Positions 56,136-64,000 of a stretch of 64,000 nucleotides of DNA are shown here, in pieces. Within the stretch, counting starts at the first letter, position 1. The number at the start of each line of letters is the position of its first letter. Under the pieces are notes generated by a model. The model did no database searches. It saw only the letters and a list, made by a program, of their open reading frames with translations, and was not told where the DNA came from. The translations under genes were made by a program, and so were the position numbers. This stretch comes from Anaerolineales bacterium (GTDB lineage: Bacteria > Chloroflexota > Anaerolineae > 4572-78 > J111). The stretch is taken from NCBI GenBank assembly GCA_020634855.1, contig JACKAU010000011.1:124001-188000 (forward strand). Direction: 5' to 3'.

Positions 56136-56915
56136 ATGAACGATAATCTTGTAGTTAATGCTGAAAACCTAACCAAAACATACCAGATGGGCGAAGTCAA
56201 AGTCCAGGCTTTACGCGGGGCTTCGCTGCAAGTTCAATCGGGCGAACTCCTCTCGATTATGGGGCCGTCCGGCTCCGGCAAATCGACCTTGATGAACATC
56301 TTGGGCTGTCTCGATCAACCGACCTCCGGGAAATATTACCTGGAAGGCATCGACGTGGCCCAACTGGCCGATAACAAATTATCTCAAATTCGGGGCAAAC
56401 GGATCGGCTTCGTGTTTCAAAGTTTCAACCTGCTGCCGCGCACCAGCGCTCTGGCCAACGTCGAACTGCCCTTGGTTTATATGGGCGTCGGGCGAGGCGA
56501 GCGCCGCCGCCGGTCCATCGCCGCACTGGAGATGGTCGGGCTGGGCGGTCGCGTGCATCACAAACCCAACGAGCTATCCGGCGGTCAGCAGCAGCGCGTG
56601 GCTATTGCTCGCGCGCTGGTCACCGACCCGGCCATCATCATGGCCGATGAGCCGACCGGCAACTTAGACTCCAAATCGAGCGTAGAGATTATGGGCATCT
56701 TTCAACATTTGAACGAGGAACGAGGCATCACCGTCATCTTTGTCACCCACGAGCCGGATATCGCCGAACACACCCGGCGGGTCATCCGGCTGGCCGACGG
56801 TCAAATTGTTGAGGATCGATCCATCGCGCATCCGCGCCGGGTCGGGGTAACCGAGGCGACCCCGGTGGGAAGCAGCGCCGCTCACCCCAGTTTAGTCACA
56901 CAAGGAGCGGCATAA
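56136..56915 (+). CDS. MacB/LolD-type ABC exporter ATPase
   Basis: 259 residues. Walker A 'GPSGSGKSTLMNILGCLDQP', Q-loop 'GFVFQSFNLLPR', signature 'ELSGGQQQRVAIARALV', Walker B 'IIMADEPTGNLDSK' and H-loop 'VIFVTHEPDIAEH'. The TSGK-YY-LEG pattern is typical of MacB-like ATPases. The C-terminal 30 residues are extra and low in structure. The stop overlaps the permease ATG by 1 nt. It acts with the adaptor and permease in export or mechanotransmission. Confidence 0.92.
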   Translation: MNDNLVVNAENLTKTYQMGEVKVQALRGASLQVQSGELLSIMGPSGSGKSTLMNILGCLDQPTSGKYYLEGIDVAQLADNKLSQIRGKRIGFVFQSFNLLPRTSALANVELPLVYMGVGRGERRRRSIAALEMVGLGGRVHHKPNELSGGQQQRVAIARALVTDPAIIMADEPTGNLDSKSSVEIMGIFQHLNEERGITVIFVTHEPDIAEHTRRVIRLADGQIVEDRSIAHPRRVGVTEATPVGSSAAHPSLVTQGAA

Positions 56916-58225
56916 TGCAATTGTGGGAAAGTATCACCATTGCCCTACGGGCTTTAACTATTAACAAACTAAGGACTATTTTAACTATGCTGGGTATCAT
57001 TATTGGCGTGGCCGCCGTGATCGCCTTGGTCGCCATCGGCAATGGTGTTCGCCAATCAATGAACGAGCAGTTTACCAGCTTGGGGACGAACCTGTTGACC
57101 ATCTCATCCGGCCAGGGACGTGGCGGACCAGGTGGTGGGCCGGGCGGCCCACCCGGCAGCCAGGAAGAAGATACGTCACAGGATGATCTGAAGGAGAAAG
57201 CCACCGAACCTCTGACGATGAAAGATGTCGAGGCGTTAAGCGACGCCGCGCAGGAATCGCACATTGTGGGGGTAGCCCCGACTTATAGTGTGAACAATCT
57301 GGGCGGAGGCGTCATCTATGAACAGGAAGAGGCTGACGATGTCACGGTAACCGGCGTTACCCCGGTGTACGAAACCGTACGCAATATGAGTCCGGAATAT
57401 GGCCTATTTATCAATCAGGATGATGTGGATCAACGGGCCAGAATAACCGTGTTAGGTTATGAGGTAGCCCAGACCTTGTTTGGCAATAGCATCGCGGCCA
57501 TTGGCGAGAGTGTGCGGGTCAACGGCATCCGCTTTGAGGTGATCGGCGTGCTGCCGGAAAGCGGTCAGGGCGGCTTTGGCAACCCGGACAACACTATGTT
57601 GGTACCCATCAGCACCGCCCAAACCCGCTTGGGCAGCTCCGGCGCGTTTCGAGGCAGCTTGAAAGTATCGAACATTTATGTCGAAGTGGATAACCAAGAC
57701 AATATGGATTTTGCCGAAGCCCAAGTTACGGCCGTGCTGCGCGACCGTCACCGCCTGAGGACAGAGTACAAGAACGATTTCAACATCCAAAACCAGGCTC
57801 AACTGCTCGAATTTGGCGATACGATGGCGACGACGTTGACCGCCTTTTTGGGGTCCATTGCCGGGGTGTCGCTGCTGGTGGGGGGGATTGGCGTGATGAA
57901 CATCATGCTCGTTTCGGTCACCGAGCGGACTCGTGAAATTGGTATCCGCAAGGCGGTGGGAGCCAAGCGACGCGATATCTTGGTGCAATTTCTAATTGAG
58001 GCGATGGTTCTATCGCTGTTTGGCGGTTTTTTAGGAATTGCCGTAGGCTACGGTATCTCGCAAGCTTTGCCGATGGTCGTGACGGCTCTGGACAGCACCG
58101 TGGTCACGCTCAACTCAATCTTGCTGGCCACCAGTTTTTCCGCCGCTATCGGCCTCTTCTTTGGGGTCTATCCGGCCACCCGCGCCGCCCGGCTGCGGCC
58201 GATTGAGGCGTTACGGTACGAATAG
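56915..58225 (+). CDS. MacB/FtsX-type ABC exporter permease
   Basis: 436 residues. The N-terminal helix region is 'RTILTMLGIIIGVAAVIALV'. A large extracytoplasmic domain (about 45-310) begins with a Gly/Pro-rich loop ('GRGGPGGGPGGPPGS'). The C-terminal three-helix FtsX domain has 'LLVGGIGVMNIMLVSVTERT' and 'REIGIRKAVGAKRRDILVQF'. It forms the exporter with the ATPase and adaptor genes upstream. The lipoprotein gene follows after 8 nt, so all are one transcript. Confidence 0.92.
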   Translation: MQLWESITIALRALTINKLRTILTMLGIIIGVAAVIALVAIGNGVRQSMNEQFTSLGTNLLTISSGQGRGGPGGGPGGPPGSQEEDTSQDDLKEKATEPLTMKDVEALSDAAQESHIVGVAPTYSVNNLGGGVIYEQEEADDVTVTGVTPVYETVRNMSPEYGLFINQDDVDQRARITVLGYEVAQTLFGNSIAAIGESVRVNGIRFEVIGVLPESGQGGFGNPDNTMLVPISTAQTRLGSSGAFRGSLKVSNIYVEVDNQDNMDFAEAQVTAVLRDRHRLRTEYKNDFNIQNQAQLLEFGDTMATTLTAFLGSIAGVSLLVGGIGVMNIMLVSVTERTREIGIRKAVGAKRRDILVQFLIEAMVLSLFGGFLGIAVGYGISQALPMVVTALDSTVVTLNSILLATSFSAAIGLFFGVYPATRAARLRPIEALRYE

Positions 58226-58233
58226 GAGAATAT

Positions 58234-60570
58234 ATGATGAAAATAAAAATGTTAACTGTTCTATTGTGGGTCATCTTGTTGAGTCTGACCGCCTGCGTCT
58301 CGACGAGTAGCGCTAACGCCACCCCTACGATCGTGCGTCTGGATCGTGGGGAACTGGCTGAAATTGCGACCTCGACGGCGGAAGCGGCTGAACCGGCAGC
58401 GACCAATACGGTCGCTGCTGCCAGTCCAACCGCGACTAACACCAGCGTAGCGGCCAGTCCGACGATCATTTCTGCGTCCACAACTACGGCTGCCCAGGTT
58501 ACGCCAACCACAACCGCGACGGCAACTGCCACGGTGGCCGCCCCCACCGTTCAGGCCGAGATCGTCACCTCAGCCGTCAACCTCCGAGCCGGGCCGGGCA
58601 TGGATTATGACACCACCGGCACGGTTGCTCAGGGCCAGCAATTAGCGGTGACCGGGATCAGTCCTTCCAAGCTCTGGCTGCAAATTGTCACCCCTGAAGG
58701 GGAATCGGGCTGGATCACGGCTTCGACCAATTACATCCGCTTGATTGGTGGTGGGGTCGATGACCTGCCGGTGATCGAAGCCGGGGCAACCGCCTCCGGC
58801 GGAGTCGCTCCGGTCGCATTCACCTCATCGGCTTCAGACTCAGCCGGGCAAACGGCGACCCTAACTGCCAGCGATACGTCCGGCGGGCAGTTGGTCTTCG
58901 CCACCAGCAGCGGCGGCGATTTGTACATCGTCAATGCCGATGGGACGGGCTTGCGTAAACTGGCCAGCGGGGTGATCGATCCGGTGGTTTCGCCGGACGG
59001 CGACCAGGTGGCTTACACCCGCTGGGAAAGCAGTGGATGGGGCGCAGTCTATGCCTTTAGCCTGGACGATGGCGTAGAGCGAGTTGTCGCCAGCGATATT
59101 CTCCAGCCTAAGTCGCCAACTTGGTCGCCGGATGGTCAAACGCTGGTCATCTCATTCCAGCACGGCGGGCTGCGCGATCCCCAGCAAGAGTGTCGCCGCT
59201 ACGATTTTGGCGAACGGATTCGACTGCCACAGGGCGCGCAAATCACCTCGACCAGCCGCAATGGGGATAAAGGGGTAACGACCATCTGCTTTATCCGGGC
59301 CGAAGATTTGCAATGGTATTTGCGCAAAATCGATGTCGCCAGCGGTAGCTTTGAAGATTTGCCGAGCGATGAGTACAGCTTCACCCCGGCTTGGGATCCG
59401 CAAAGCACCGGGCGGGTGATCTACGAAGGCGTTAAGGGTTTGATGCAGCTTGACCTAACCAGCGGCAGCAATATCCCGCTGACCACCGATGTGGGCGACA
59501 CCTCTCCGGTTTTCTCACCGGACGGGCAAACCTTAGCCTTGACCTACAAGCAGCACGATCATTGGGAAGTCTATACCTATAATTTAGCCAGCGGGGCGCG
59601 GGAACGGTTGACCAAACCGCCGCTGCTGGCCGATCCGCAGTACAGCAGCGCCGCCCCGGCCTGGTCGCCCGACGGCAGCCAGATCGCTTTTATCACCGAC
59701 CGCAGTGGGCAGTGGGAAATCTGGGTCATGAATGCCGACGGCAGCGACCTCCACCCGCTCTTCCCAACCGAGGCGCAGGCGCAGTTAGGGCTGCAATACA
59801 ACGGGGTCAATGAGCGGTTGCTAAACTGGGTCGATTCCGCCGCAGCGTCGGCAGCGACCGCCGCTTCGAGCCAGTCGATCAGCGCCCCGGCGGCTAGCAC
59901 GCCGGCGGCGGATAGTCTACCCGCTAATACGTCTTTAACCGGCGATTGGGATTTCAACTTTGGTACGATGTCGCTCGACCAAGGCAGCGCGAGTGTGGAC
60001 GGCACCTATAGCTGGTACGGTGGACTTGATACGGGCGTGATTGACGGCGTCGTCATCGAGGATCTCCATCAGTTTCAAGGGTTATGGATCAGCGACCGCA
60101 GTTCGACCAGCCAGCAACTGCTGCGCTGGAAGATTGCGCCCGACTACAACAGCTTCACCGGCGATACAGCCGGCGGTATGACCGACCAGCAGTGGTGCGG
60201 CGTTCGATCCGGCCAACCATTACCGGGCGGCTGTGGCTTTAGCGGCGTCTGGCAGTTGCACTTTGCCAGCCCGAGAGAAATGACCGGGCAGGCCACGCTG
60301 GTGCAAACCGGCCAGACGGTCCAAGGTACCTTTGTGGACAGCGAGGGCCACACCGGCGAGATTGAGGGGATCGTCACCGTTGATTCCACCACCGAAGTCA
60401 AATTGTCCGGCACCTGGCGCGACGACCGGGGCCAGGAAGATACATTTGACTGGCGGCTCGATCTGACCACAGGTCAAACTTTCCAAGGGCGGCGTGATCC
60501 GGGCAACAGCGAATGGTGCGGCTGGCGCGAAGGTACGGACCAACCGGAGCCATGTGGTTGGGAGAATTAA
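58234..60570 (+). CDS. Lipoprotein with SH3 domain, PD40/TolB-like propeller and duplicated C-terminal domain
   Basis: 778 residues. The lipoprotein signal ends at C21 ('LLSLTAC'), followed by a Thr/Ala/Ser-rich linker to about 105. A bacterial SH3 domain follows at about 108-172 ('AVNLRAGPGMDYDTTGTVAQ'), then PD40-type propeller repeats at about 215-540 ('DLYIVNADGTGLRKLASGVI', 'PVVSPDGDQVAYTRWE', 'PAWSPDGSQIAFITDRSGQW'). The C-terminal ~210 residues hold two related units that end in 'QQWCGVRSGQPLPGGCGF' and 'SEWCGWREGTDQPEPCGW'. The protein is exposed outside the membrane and co-transcribed with the exporter and the subtilase. Its ligand is unknown. Confidence 0.82.
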   Translation: MMKIKMLTVLLWVILLSLTACVSTSSANATPTIVRLDRGELAEIATSTAEAAEPAATNTVAAASPTATNTSVAASPTIISASTTTAAQVTPTTTATATATVAAPTVQAEIVTSAVNLRAGPGMDYDTTGTVAQGQQLAVTGISPSKLWLQIVTPEGESGWITASTNYIRLIGGGVDDLPVIEAGATASGGVAPVAFTSSASDSAGQTATLTASDTSGGQLVFATSSGGDLYIVNADGTGLRKLASGVIDPVVSPDGDQVAYTRWESSGWGAVYAFSLDDGVERVVASDILQPKSPTWSPDGQTLVISFQHGGLRDPQQECRRYDFGERIRLPQGAQITSTSRNGDKGVTTICFIRAEDLQWYLRKIDVASGSFEDLPSDEYSFTPAWDPQSTGRVIYEGVKGLMQLDLTSGSNIPLTTDVGDTSPVFSPDGQTLALTYKQHDHWEVYTYNLASGARERLTKPPLLADPQYSSAAPAWSPDGSQIAFITDRSGQWEIWVMNADGSDLHPLFPTEAQAQLGLQYNGVNERLLNWVDSAAASAATAASSQSISAPAASTPAADSLPANTSLTGDWDFNFGTMSLDQGSASVDGTYSWYGGLDTGVIDGVVIEDLHQFQGLWISDRSSTSQQLLRWKIAPDYNSFTGDTAGGMTDQQWCGVRSGQPLPGGCGFSGVWQLHFASPREMTGQATLVQTGQTVQGTFVDSEGHTGEIEGIVTVDSTTEVKLSGTWRDDRGQEDTFDWRLDLTTGQTFQGRRDPGNSEWCGWREGTDQPEPCGWEN

Positions 60571-60576
60571 TATAAA

Positions 60577-62019
60577 ATGATCCAAAAACTAACCGTCGCT
60601 CTTTCTTTAATCCTGCTTTTGAGTTTGATCTGGCTTGTGACAAGTTTTATCAATGTTCAAGCCGCTCCGGGGCATATCATTAAAGATGATTTCGCGGTGG
60701 TACTATCGCCACAATCAACAACTTTGGACAGTCCCGATATGCAGACTGATCAAGTTCTGATCGGGCAAACCGATATTACCGCAACCAATTCGTACGCGCT
60801 TTATTTTCCGATCGTTTTCAACCGCTTTTGCGCGACCTCCTTCGATTATAATGAGATCATTCGTTATAATCTGGACAAAATCAATGCTGAAGCGGGCTGG
60901 GCCAGTTGTGCTCACGGCGAAGGGGTCGTTGTGGCCGTCGTCGATACTGGCATCGATCTCGATCACCCGGATTTGCAGGCCAATCTGATTAGCGGCCAGA
61001 GCTTTGTGGCCGGTATCAGCAGCCCCGATGATGATGCCGGCCACGGCACCCATGTAGCCGGGATGGTGGCCGGGGTGAGCAACAACGGCGGCATTATCGG
61101 CGTGGCTCCCAGAGCCAGCCTCATGCCGATTAAGGTTCTGGATAGCCAGGGCAGCGGCTGGACCTACGATATCGCTAATGGCATCGAATGGGCCGTCGAT
61201 AATGGCGCCGGCGTGATCAATCTGAGTTTGGGCGGCGTAGACAAATCGTCCACGCTTGAAGCCGCTGTGAATTATGCGACTAACCAGGGCGCGTTAGTGG
61301 TGGCGGCCGGCGGCAACTGCGGCGATGCGCTTTACATTCTCAATGGTTGTGATTATCAGGATCAACCGGCCTATCCGGCCGCCTTTCCCAATGTGATGGC
61401 GGTGGCCTCCACCGATAGCAGCGATAATCAATCCAGTTTTTCTAATGAAGGCAGCTATATCGAGGTTGCCGCGCCCGGTAGCTACATTTATAGCACCTAT
61501 CCCTCCGGCAGCTATACCACGATGAGCGGCACCTCGATGGCTTCCCCCCATGTGGCCGGACTGGCGGCGCTGATTTGGTCGCAAAATCCAAGTTGGACCA
61601 ATCAGGAGGTGCGCGCCCAAATTAGGAACACGGCCCAAGATTTGGGCAGCAGCGGCTGGGACAGCAAGTTTGGCTACGGCCGGATCGACGCCGACGCCGC
61701 GCTGAACAGCCAACAAACCACCGCTACACCTGCTGATTTCAATACAGAATTTGCGGCCGCTGCCCCTGCTGACGAGGCCGAAGCGCCTTACATGCCCGGC
61801 GAGATTCTGCTTAAACTCCGCAGCGGCGTTACCGTCAAACACGTCCTCGACCCGGCCCGGCTGGCCCAGAACGAGGTCAAGGTCGCCGGCACAATCGACC
61901 CACTGGGCGTGATGAAACTAACGGTGCCGGCCGGCCAGGAGCAAGAGGTAATAACCGAACTACTCAACTCCGGCGAGGTGGTCTTTGCCGAGCCAAACTA
62001 TATCGTGACGGTTCGCTAG
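60577..62019 (+). CDS. Secreted subtilisin-like (S8) protease with C-terminal prodomain-like segment
   Basis: 480 residues with signal peptide 1-29. The catalytic triad is D123 ('VAVVDTGIDLDHPD'), H156 ('DDAGHGTHVAGMVAG') and S320 ('MSGTSMASPHVAGLAAL'). The oxyanion Asn is in 'VVAAGGNCGD'. No inhibitor-type prodomain is visible between the signal and the catalytic domain (30-96). Instead residues about 403-480 read like one: 'YMPGEILLKLRSGVTVKHV', 'LGVMKLTVPAGQEQEVITEL' and 'GEVVFAEPNYIVTV', a pattern normally found N-terminal in fervidolysin-type proteases. It starts 6 nt after the lipoprotein gene and is the last gene of the exporter operon. Confidence 0.88.
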   Translation: MIQKLTVALSLILLLSLIWLVTSFINVQAAPGHIIKDDFAVVLSPQSTTLDSPDMQTDQVLIGQTDITATNSYALYFPIVFNRFCATSFDYNEIIRYNLDKINAEAGWASCAHGEGVVVAVVDTGIDLDHPDLQANLISGQSFVAGISSPDDDAGHGTHVAGMVAGVSNNGGIIGVAPRASLMPIKVLDSQGSGWTYDIANGIEWAVDNGAGVINLSLGGVDKSSTLEAAVNYATNQGALVVAAGGNCGDALYILNGCDYQDQPAYPAAFPNVMAVASTDSSDNQSSFSNEGSYIEVAAPGSYIYSTYPSGSYTTMSGTSMASPHVAGLAALIWSQNPSWTNQEVRAQIRNTAQDLGSSGWDSKFGYGRIDADAALNSQQTTATPADFNTEFAAAAPADEAEAPYMPGEILLKLRSGVTVKHVLDPARLAQNEVKVAGTIDPLGVMKLTVPAGQEQEVITELLNSGEVVFAEPNYIVTVR

Positions 62020-62171
62020 CTGAATCTTATGAACGGCGTGAGCAATTTCTACATAAGTTCTCCTCAATATCTGCACAATTTATAATTATCCTAAAGCTAC
62101 ATTCAACATTGGGCCGGATGAATCATAAGCGGCCCACTAAAGACTTTCTACAAAATAAGGGGATACTATAA

Positions 62172-62657
62172 GTGAGTGACCAAGATAAAAAGTTCAAAAG
62201 ACTCTTCCTATTTACCGGGCTAGGATTGGTGGGTATTTTTATCCTAATCCAACTCATACCGGTATCACGCGAGAATCCGGCGGTAACCCAAGAATTTCAG
62301 TGGAACTCAGCCGAGACCGAGGCCCTGGCCAGAGAAGCCTGTTTTGACTGCCACAGCAATGAAACCGTTTGGCCCTGGTACAGCTATGTCGCTCCCGTCT
62401 CGTGGCGTATTGCCGGCCACGTTAATGATGGCCGCCGGCGTTTGAACTTTTCCGAGTGGGATCAGCCCAATGAAGACGCTGATGAGATCATCAAAGCCAT
62501 TACCTCAGGCGAGATGCCCTTACGCGACTATCTGCTGATGCATCCCGAAGCGCGATTGACCGAAGAGGGAACGCAAGCCCTCGTTGACGGTCTGGAACAG
62601 ACGTTGGCCAATGACCCTCCGGTTGAACGGCAAGGGAGACCACCACGGAGAGATTAG
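62172..62657 (+). CDS. Membrane-anchored haem-binding domain protein
   Basis: 161 residues from a GTG start with AAGGGGA upstream. One N-terminal helix ('LFLFTGLGLVGIFILIQLI') is followed by a cytochrome-like haem-binding domain with C-x2-C-H in 'EACFDCHSNETVWPWYSYVA' and the downstream 'GEMPLRDYLLMHPEARLTEE', including a likely Met ligand. This is the haem-binding domain family found as small c-type membrane proteins. It is separated by 152 bp from the protease gene and followed by a terminator, so it is probably its own unit. Electron partner unknown. Confidence 0.87.
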   Translation: MSDQDKKFKRLFLFTGLGLVGIFILIQLIPVSRENPAVTQEFQWNSAETEALAREACFDCHSNETVWPWYSYVAPVSWRIAGHVNDGRRRLNFSEWDQPNEDADEIIKAITSGEMPLRDYLLMHPEARLTEEGTQALVDGLEQTLANDPPVERQGRPPRRD

Positions 62658-62677
62658 ATAGGCCGCTATAAATGGAG

Positions 62678-62714
62678 CCAAAAAGCTTGCTTTGGTATTG
62701 ACAAAGCAAGCTTT
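62678..62714. terminator. Bidirectional rho-independent terminator
   Basis: Arms AAAAAGCTTGCTTTG (62678-62692) and CAAAGCAAGCTTTTT (62700-62714) with a 7-nt loop, flanked by A and T runs. It ends the haem-protein transcript. Its right arm shares GACAAAGCAAGCTTT with the hairpin at 52328-52345. Confidence 0.9.
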
Positions 62715-62820
62715 TTTGTTAATGCCAATTCCTCAAGAATTACAGAATTTCTACACAAAATCTAAACATCTTTTTGGTAAAGTTTTCTTAACCTACTTCG
62801 ACATCGATTTGGAGGATATT

Positions 62821-63633
62821 ATGGACACACAACTTCACAATGATTTTTCGGTTCAAGTCGTGACGCCGCCGGTCATCAACCAATGGCCGGTTCTGCTGAG
62901 CCGACTGGACCCCATCGACTTGGCTGACATGGATGCCGTGGCTTTGTTAAATCGTACCGACACCAAATATGTACTTACTGCCCGCCAGCTTTATCAAGCT
63001 CTGGCGACGCTTAGCGCCCACTATTGGGTGCTGGATGTTGACGGAGTCCGTTTGAATCACTATCGCACGCTCTACTTTGACACTGCCGACTTTAACTTGT
63101 ACATGCGCCATCACGCCGGTGGGCGCAATCGCTACAAAGTTCGCAGCCGGGAGTATGTCGATACCAGCCTGTCGTTTCTTGAGGTTAAACACAAGGTCGA
63201 TGAGCGAACCATCAAAAATCGGCTGCAAACGCCGGCTTTCGTCACCCGCTTTACGCCCAAAACCAGCCACTTTGTCAGCGCGTACACACCGCTCGATCCT
63301 CGACGCTTGGAGCCTAAGTTGATCAATGGCTTTTCGCGCATCACGCTGGTCAGTAAATATCATAAGGAACGGTTGACATTAGATCTCAACCTGCACTTTT
63401 TTAACGATACCAACCATGTGGTGCTGCCGGATATTGCCATTGCCGAAGTCAAGCAGGAAGGCATTAATCGCCATTCGGATTTCGTTAAGGCCATGCGCCA
63501 GATGCACATTCGGCCCACCGGCTTTAGCAAATATTGCATCGGCGTCTTGATGTTGTATCCGCATATAAAACACAACAACTTCAAACCTAAACTACGCTTA
63601 ATCAACAAACTGATGGTGGGGCTTTCATTTTGA
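62821..63633 (+). CDS. VTC-domain polyphosphate polymerase
   Basis: 270 residues from the ATG at 62821, with GGAGG 7 nt upstream; the longer frame to 62692 runs through the terminator and is rejected. The VTC fold shows basic and acidic active-site patterns: 'LNRTDTKYVLTARQLYQAL', 'LNHYRTLYFDTADFNLYMRH', 'RNRYKVRSREYVDTSLSFLE', 'VKHKVDERTIKNRL', 'RLTLDLNLHFF', 'IAIAEVKQEG' and 'FSKYCIGVLMLYP'. It makes polyphosphate from a nucleotide. Bacterial VTC genes are usually followed by a DUF4956 membrane protein gene, here truncated. Confidence 0.88.
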   Translation: MDTQLHNDFSVQVVTPPVINQWPVLLSRLDPIDLADMDAVALLNRTDTKYVLTARQLYQALATLSAHYWVLDVDGVRLNHYRTLYFDTADFNLYMRHHAGGRNRYKVRSREYVDTSLSFLEVKHKVDERTIKNRLQTPAFVTRFTPKTSHFVSAYTPLDPRRLEPKLINGFSRITLVSKYHKERLTLDLNLHFFNDTNHVVLPDIAIAEVKQEGINRHSDFVKAMRQMHIRPTGFSKYCIGVLMLYPHIKHNNFKPKLRLINKLMVGLSF

Positions 63634-63874
63634 AGCCAGCAAAAAGATCACTTACGAAAACATCGATCTGATCGCCCCGGCCTATCGACCGCAACTGCTG
63701 GCCGATCTACAGGAACGCACCGGCCTGCCGGTCAAGCGAGTTGAAGTCGGCAAAATCGATTTTCTGCGCGACACCGCTGAACTCAAGATCTATTACGATG
63801 AACCCCAACCCACTACCCAATTAAACGCGGTTACGGCTATGCCAGGGATACTTGAAGTAGAGCGGCAGAAGTAA
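63629..63874 (+). pseudogene. DUF4956 protein, C-terminal remnant without start
   Basis: The frame from about 63629 reads 'FEASKKITYENIDLIAPAYR' and 'TGLPVKRVEVGKIDFLRDTA' then 'ELKIYYDEPQ', which matches the cytoplasmic C-terminal domain of DUF4956 proteins (about 80 residues). The N-terminal membrane part is missing. The frame is closed upstream by TGA at 63611-63613, no start codon is available, and it overlaps the last codons of the VTC gene. A deletion must have removed the start and membrane region. Confidence 0.8.
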
Positions 63875-63912
63875 GAAGTAAGGCGCTTTGCCTATGCCCC
63901 CTGAAAATAAGA

Positions 63913-63944
63913 GCTGTAGGACAAACTTAAGTTTGTCCTACAGC
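63913..63944. repeat. Perfect 32-bp palindrome
   Basis: GCTGTAGGACAAACTT is followed directly by its reverse complement AAGTTTGTCCTACAGC. A degenerate half-site is present near the other end of the window (GAACTTAAGTTTG-CCCTACA, about 468-487), so it belongs to a dispersed palindrome family. It is flanked by CCCCTGAAAATAA copies at about 63898 and 63986. Confidence 0.8.
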
Positions 63945-64000
63945 ATTTTCATTCTCTCTGTCGTCCTGTAAGGTCTGTCAGACTCCCCTGAAAATAATAG

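Overview
The window looks like chromosomal DNA of a member of the Chloroflexota (Anaerolineae-like), at moderate confidence. The reasons are indirect: lipoproteins with Ala/Glu- or Thr-rich linkers, a membrane protein with an NBR1-type Ig domain, a PD40/SH3 lipoprotein, MacAB-type exporters with no outer-membrane partner, LarA, DUF4838 and LamG proteins, two large GltB paralogues, and many short intergenic palindromes. No rRNA or tRNA was found.

Layout. 1-4.2 kb: the 3' end of an AraC-type regulator, a 16-unit ~20-bp repeat array, an LrgA/LrgB pair, a DUF433/DUF5615 toxin-antitoxin pair and a DUF4926 gene. 4.2-17.1 kb: nitrogen assimilation, with gltB-gltD on the minus strand, an acyl-CoA dehydrogenase, and a second gltB on the plus strand. 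The two gltB leaders share the palindrome TACCC-N4-GGGT and a C5/G5 hairpin. 17.2-25 kb: a TraB protein, a PP2C-like/NBR1-Ig membrane protein that has lost a metal ligand, and a PhnCDE-type ABC importer (possibly selenate-type) behind a leader with a terminator. 25.3-27.7 kb: a strictly phased 18 x 21-bp array, an alpha/beta hydrolase and a K+ channel.

28-48.7 kb is a catabolic locus. A minus-strand operon (ROK regulator, cupin, DUF4838 glycosidase-like protein, LamG/propeller protein, LarA) diverges from a plus-strand operon (PotDABC-like ABC importer, propeller, two amidohydrolases, ceramidase-like hydrolase, DegT aminotransferase, Gfo/Idh dehydrogenase). A convergent GarR-type dehydrogenase closes it. 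Two related IS elements have cut the importer's binding-protein and second permease genes. Each inserted at TTCATTATT with a TA duplication, and removing them restores both reading frames exactly. The locus is bracketed by direct repeats of an 82-bp segment carrying the 3' end of garR.

49-64 kb: an alpha/beta hydrolase, cysK-cysE, and a NarL-type two-component system divergent from a tightly packed operon. That operon encodes a MacA adaptor, a MacB ATPase, a MacB permease, an SH3/PD40 lipoprotein and a subtilase whose prodomain-like segment is at its C terminus. A TGTCAC-N8-GTGACA palindrome lies between the two units. The window ends with a haem-binding protein, a VTC-type polyphosphate polymerase and the truncated remains of a DUF4956 gene.
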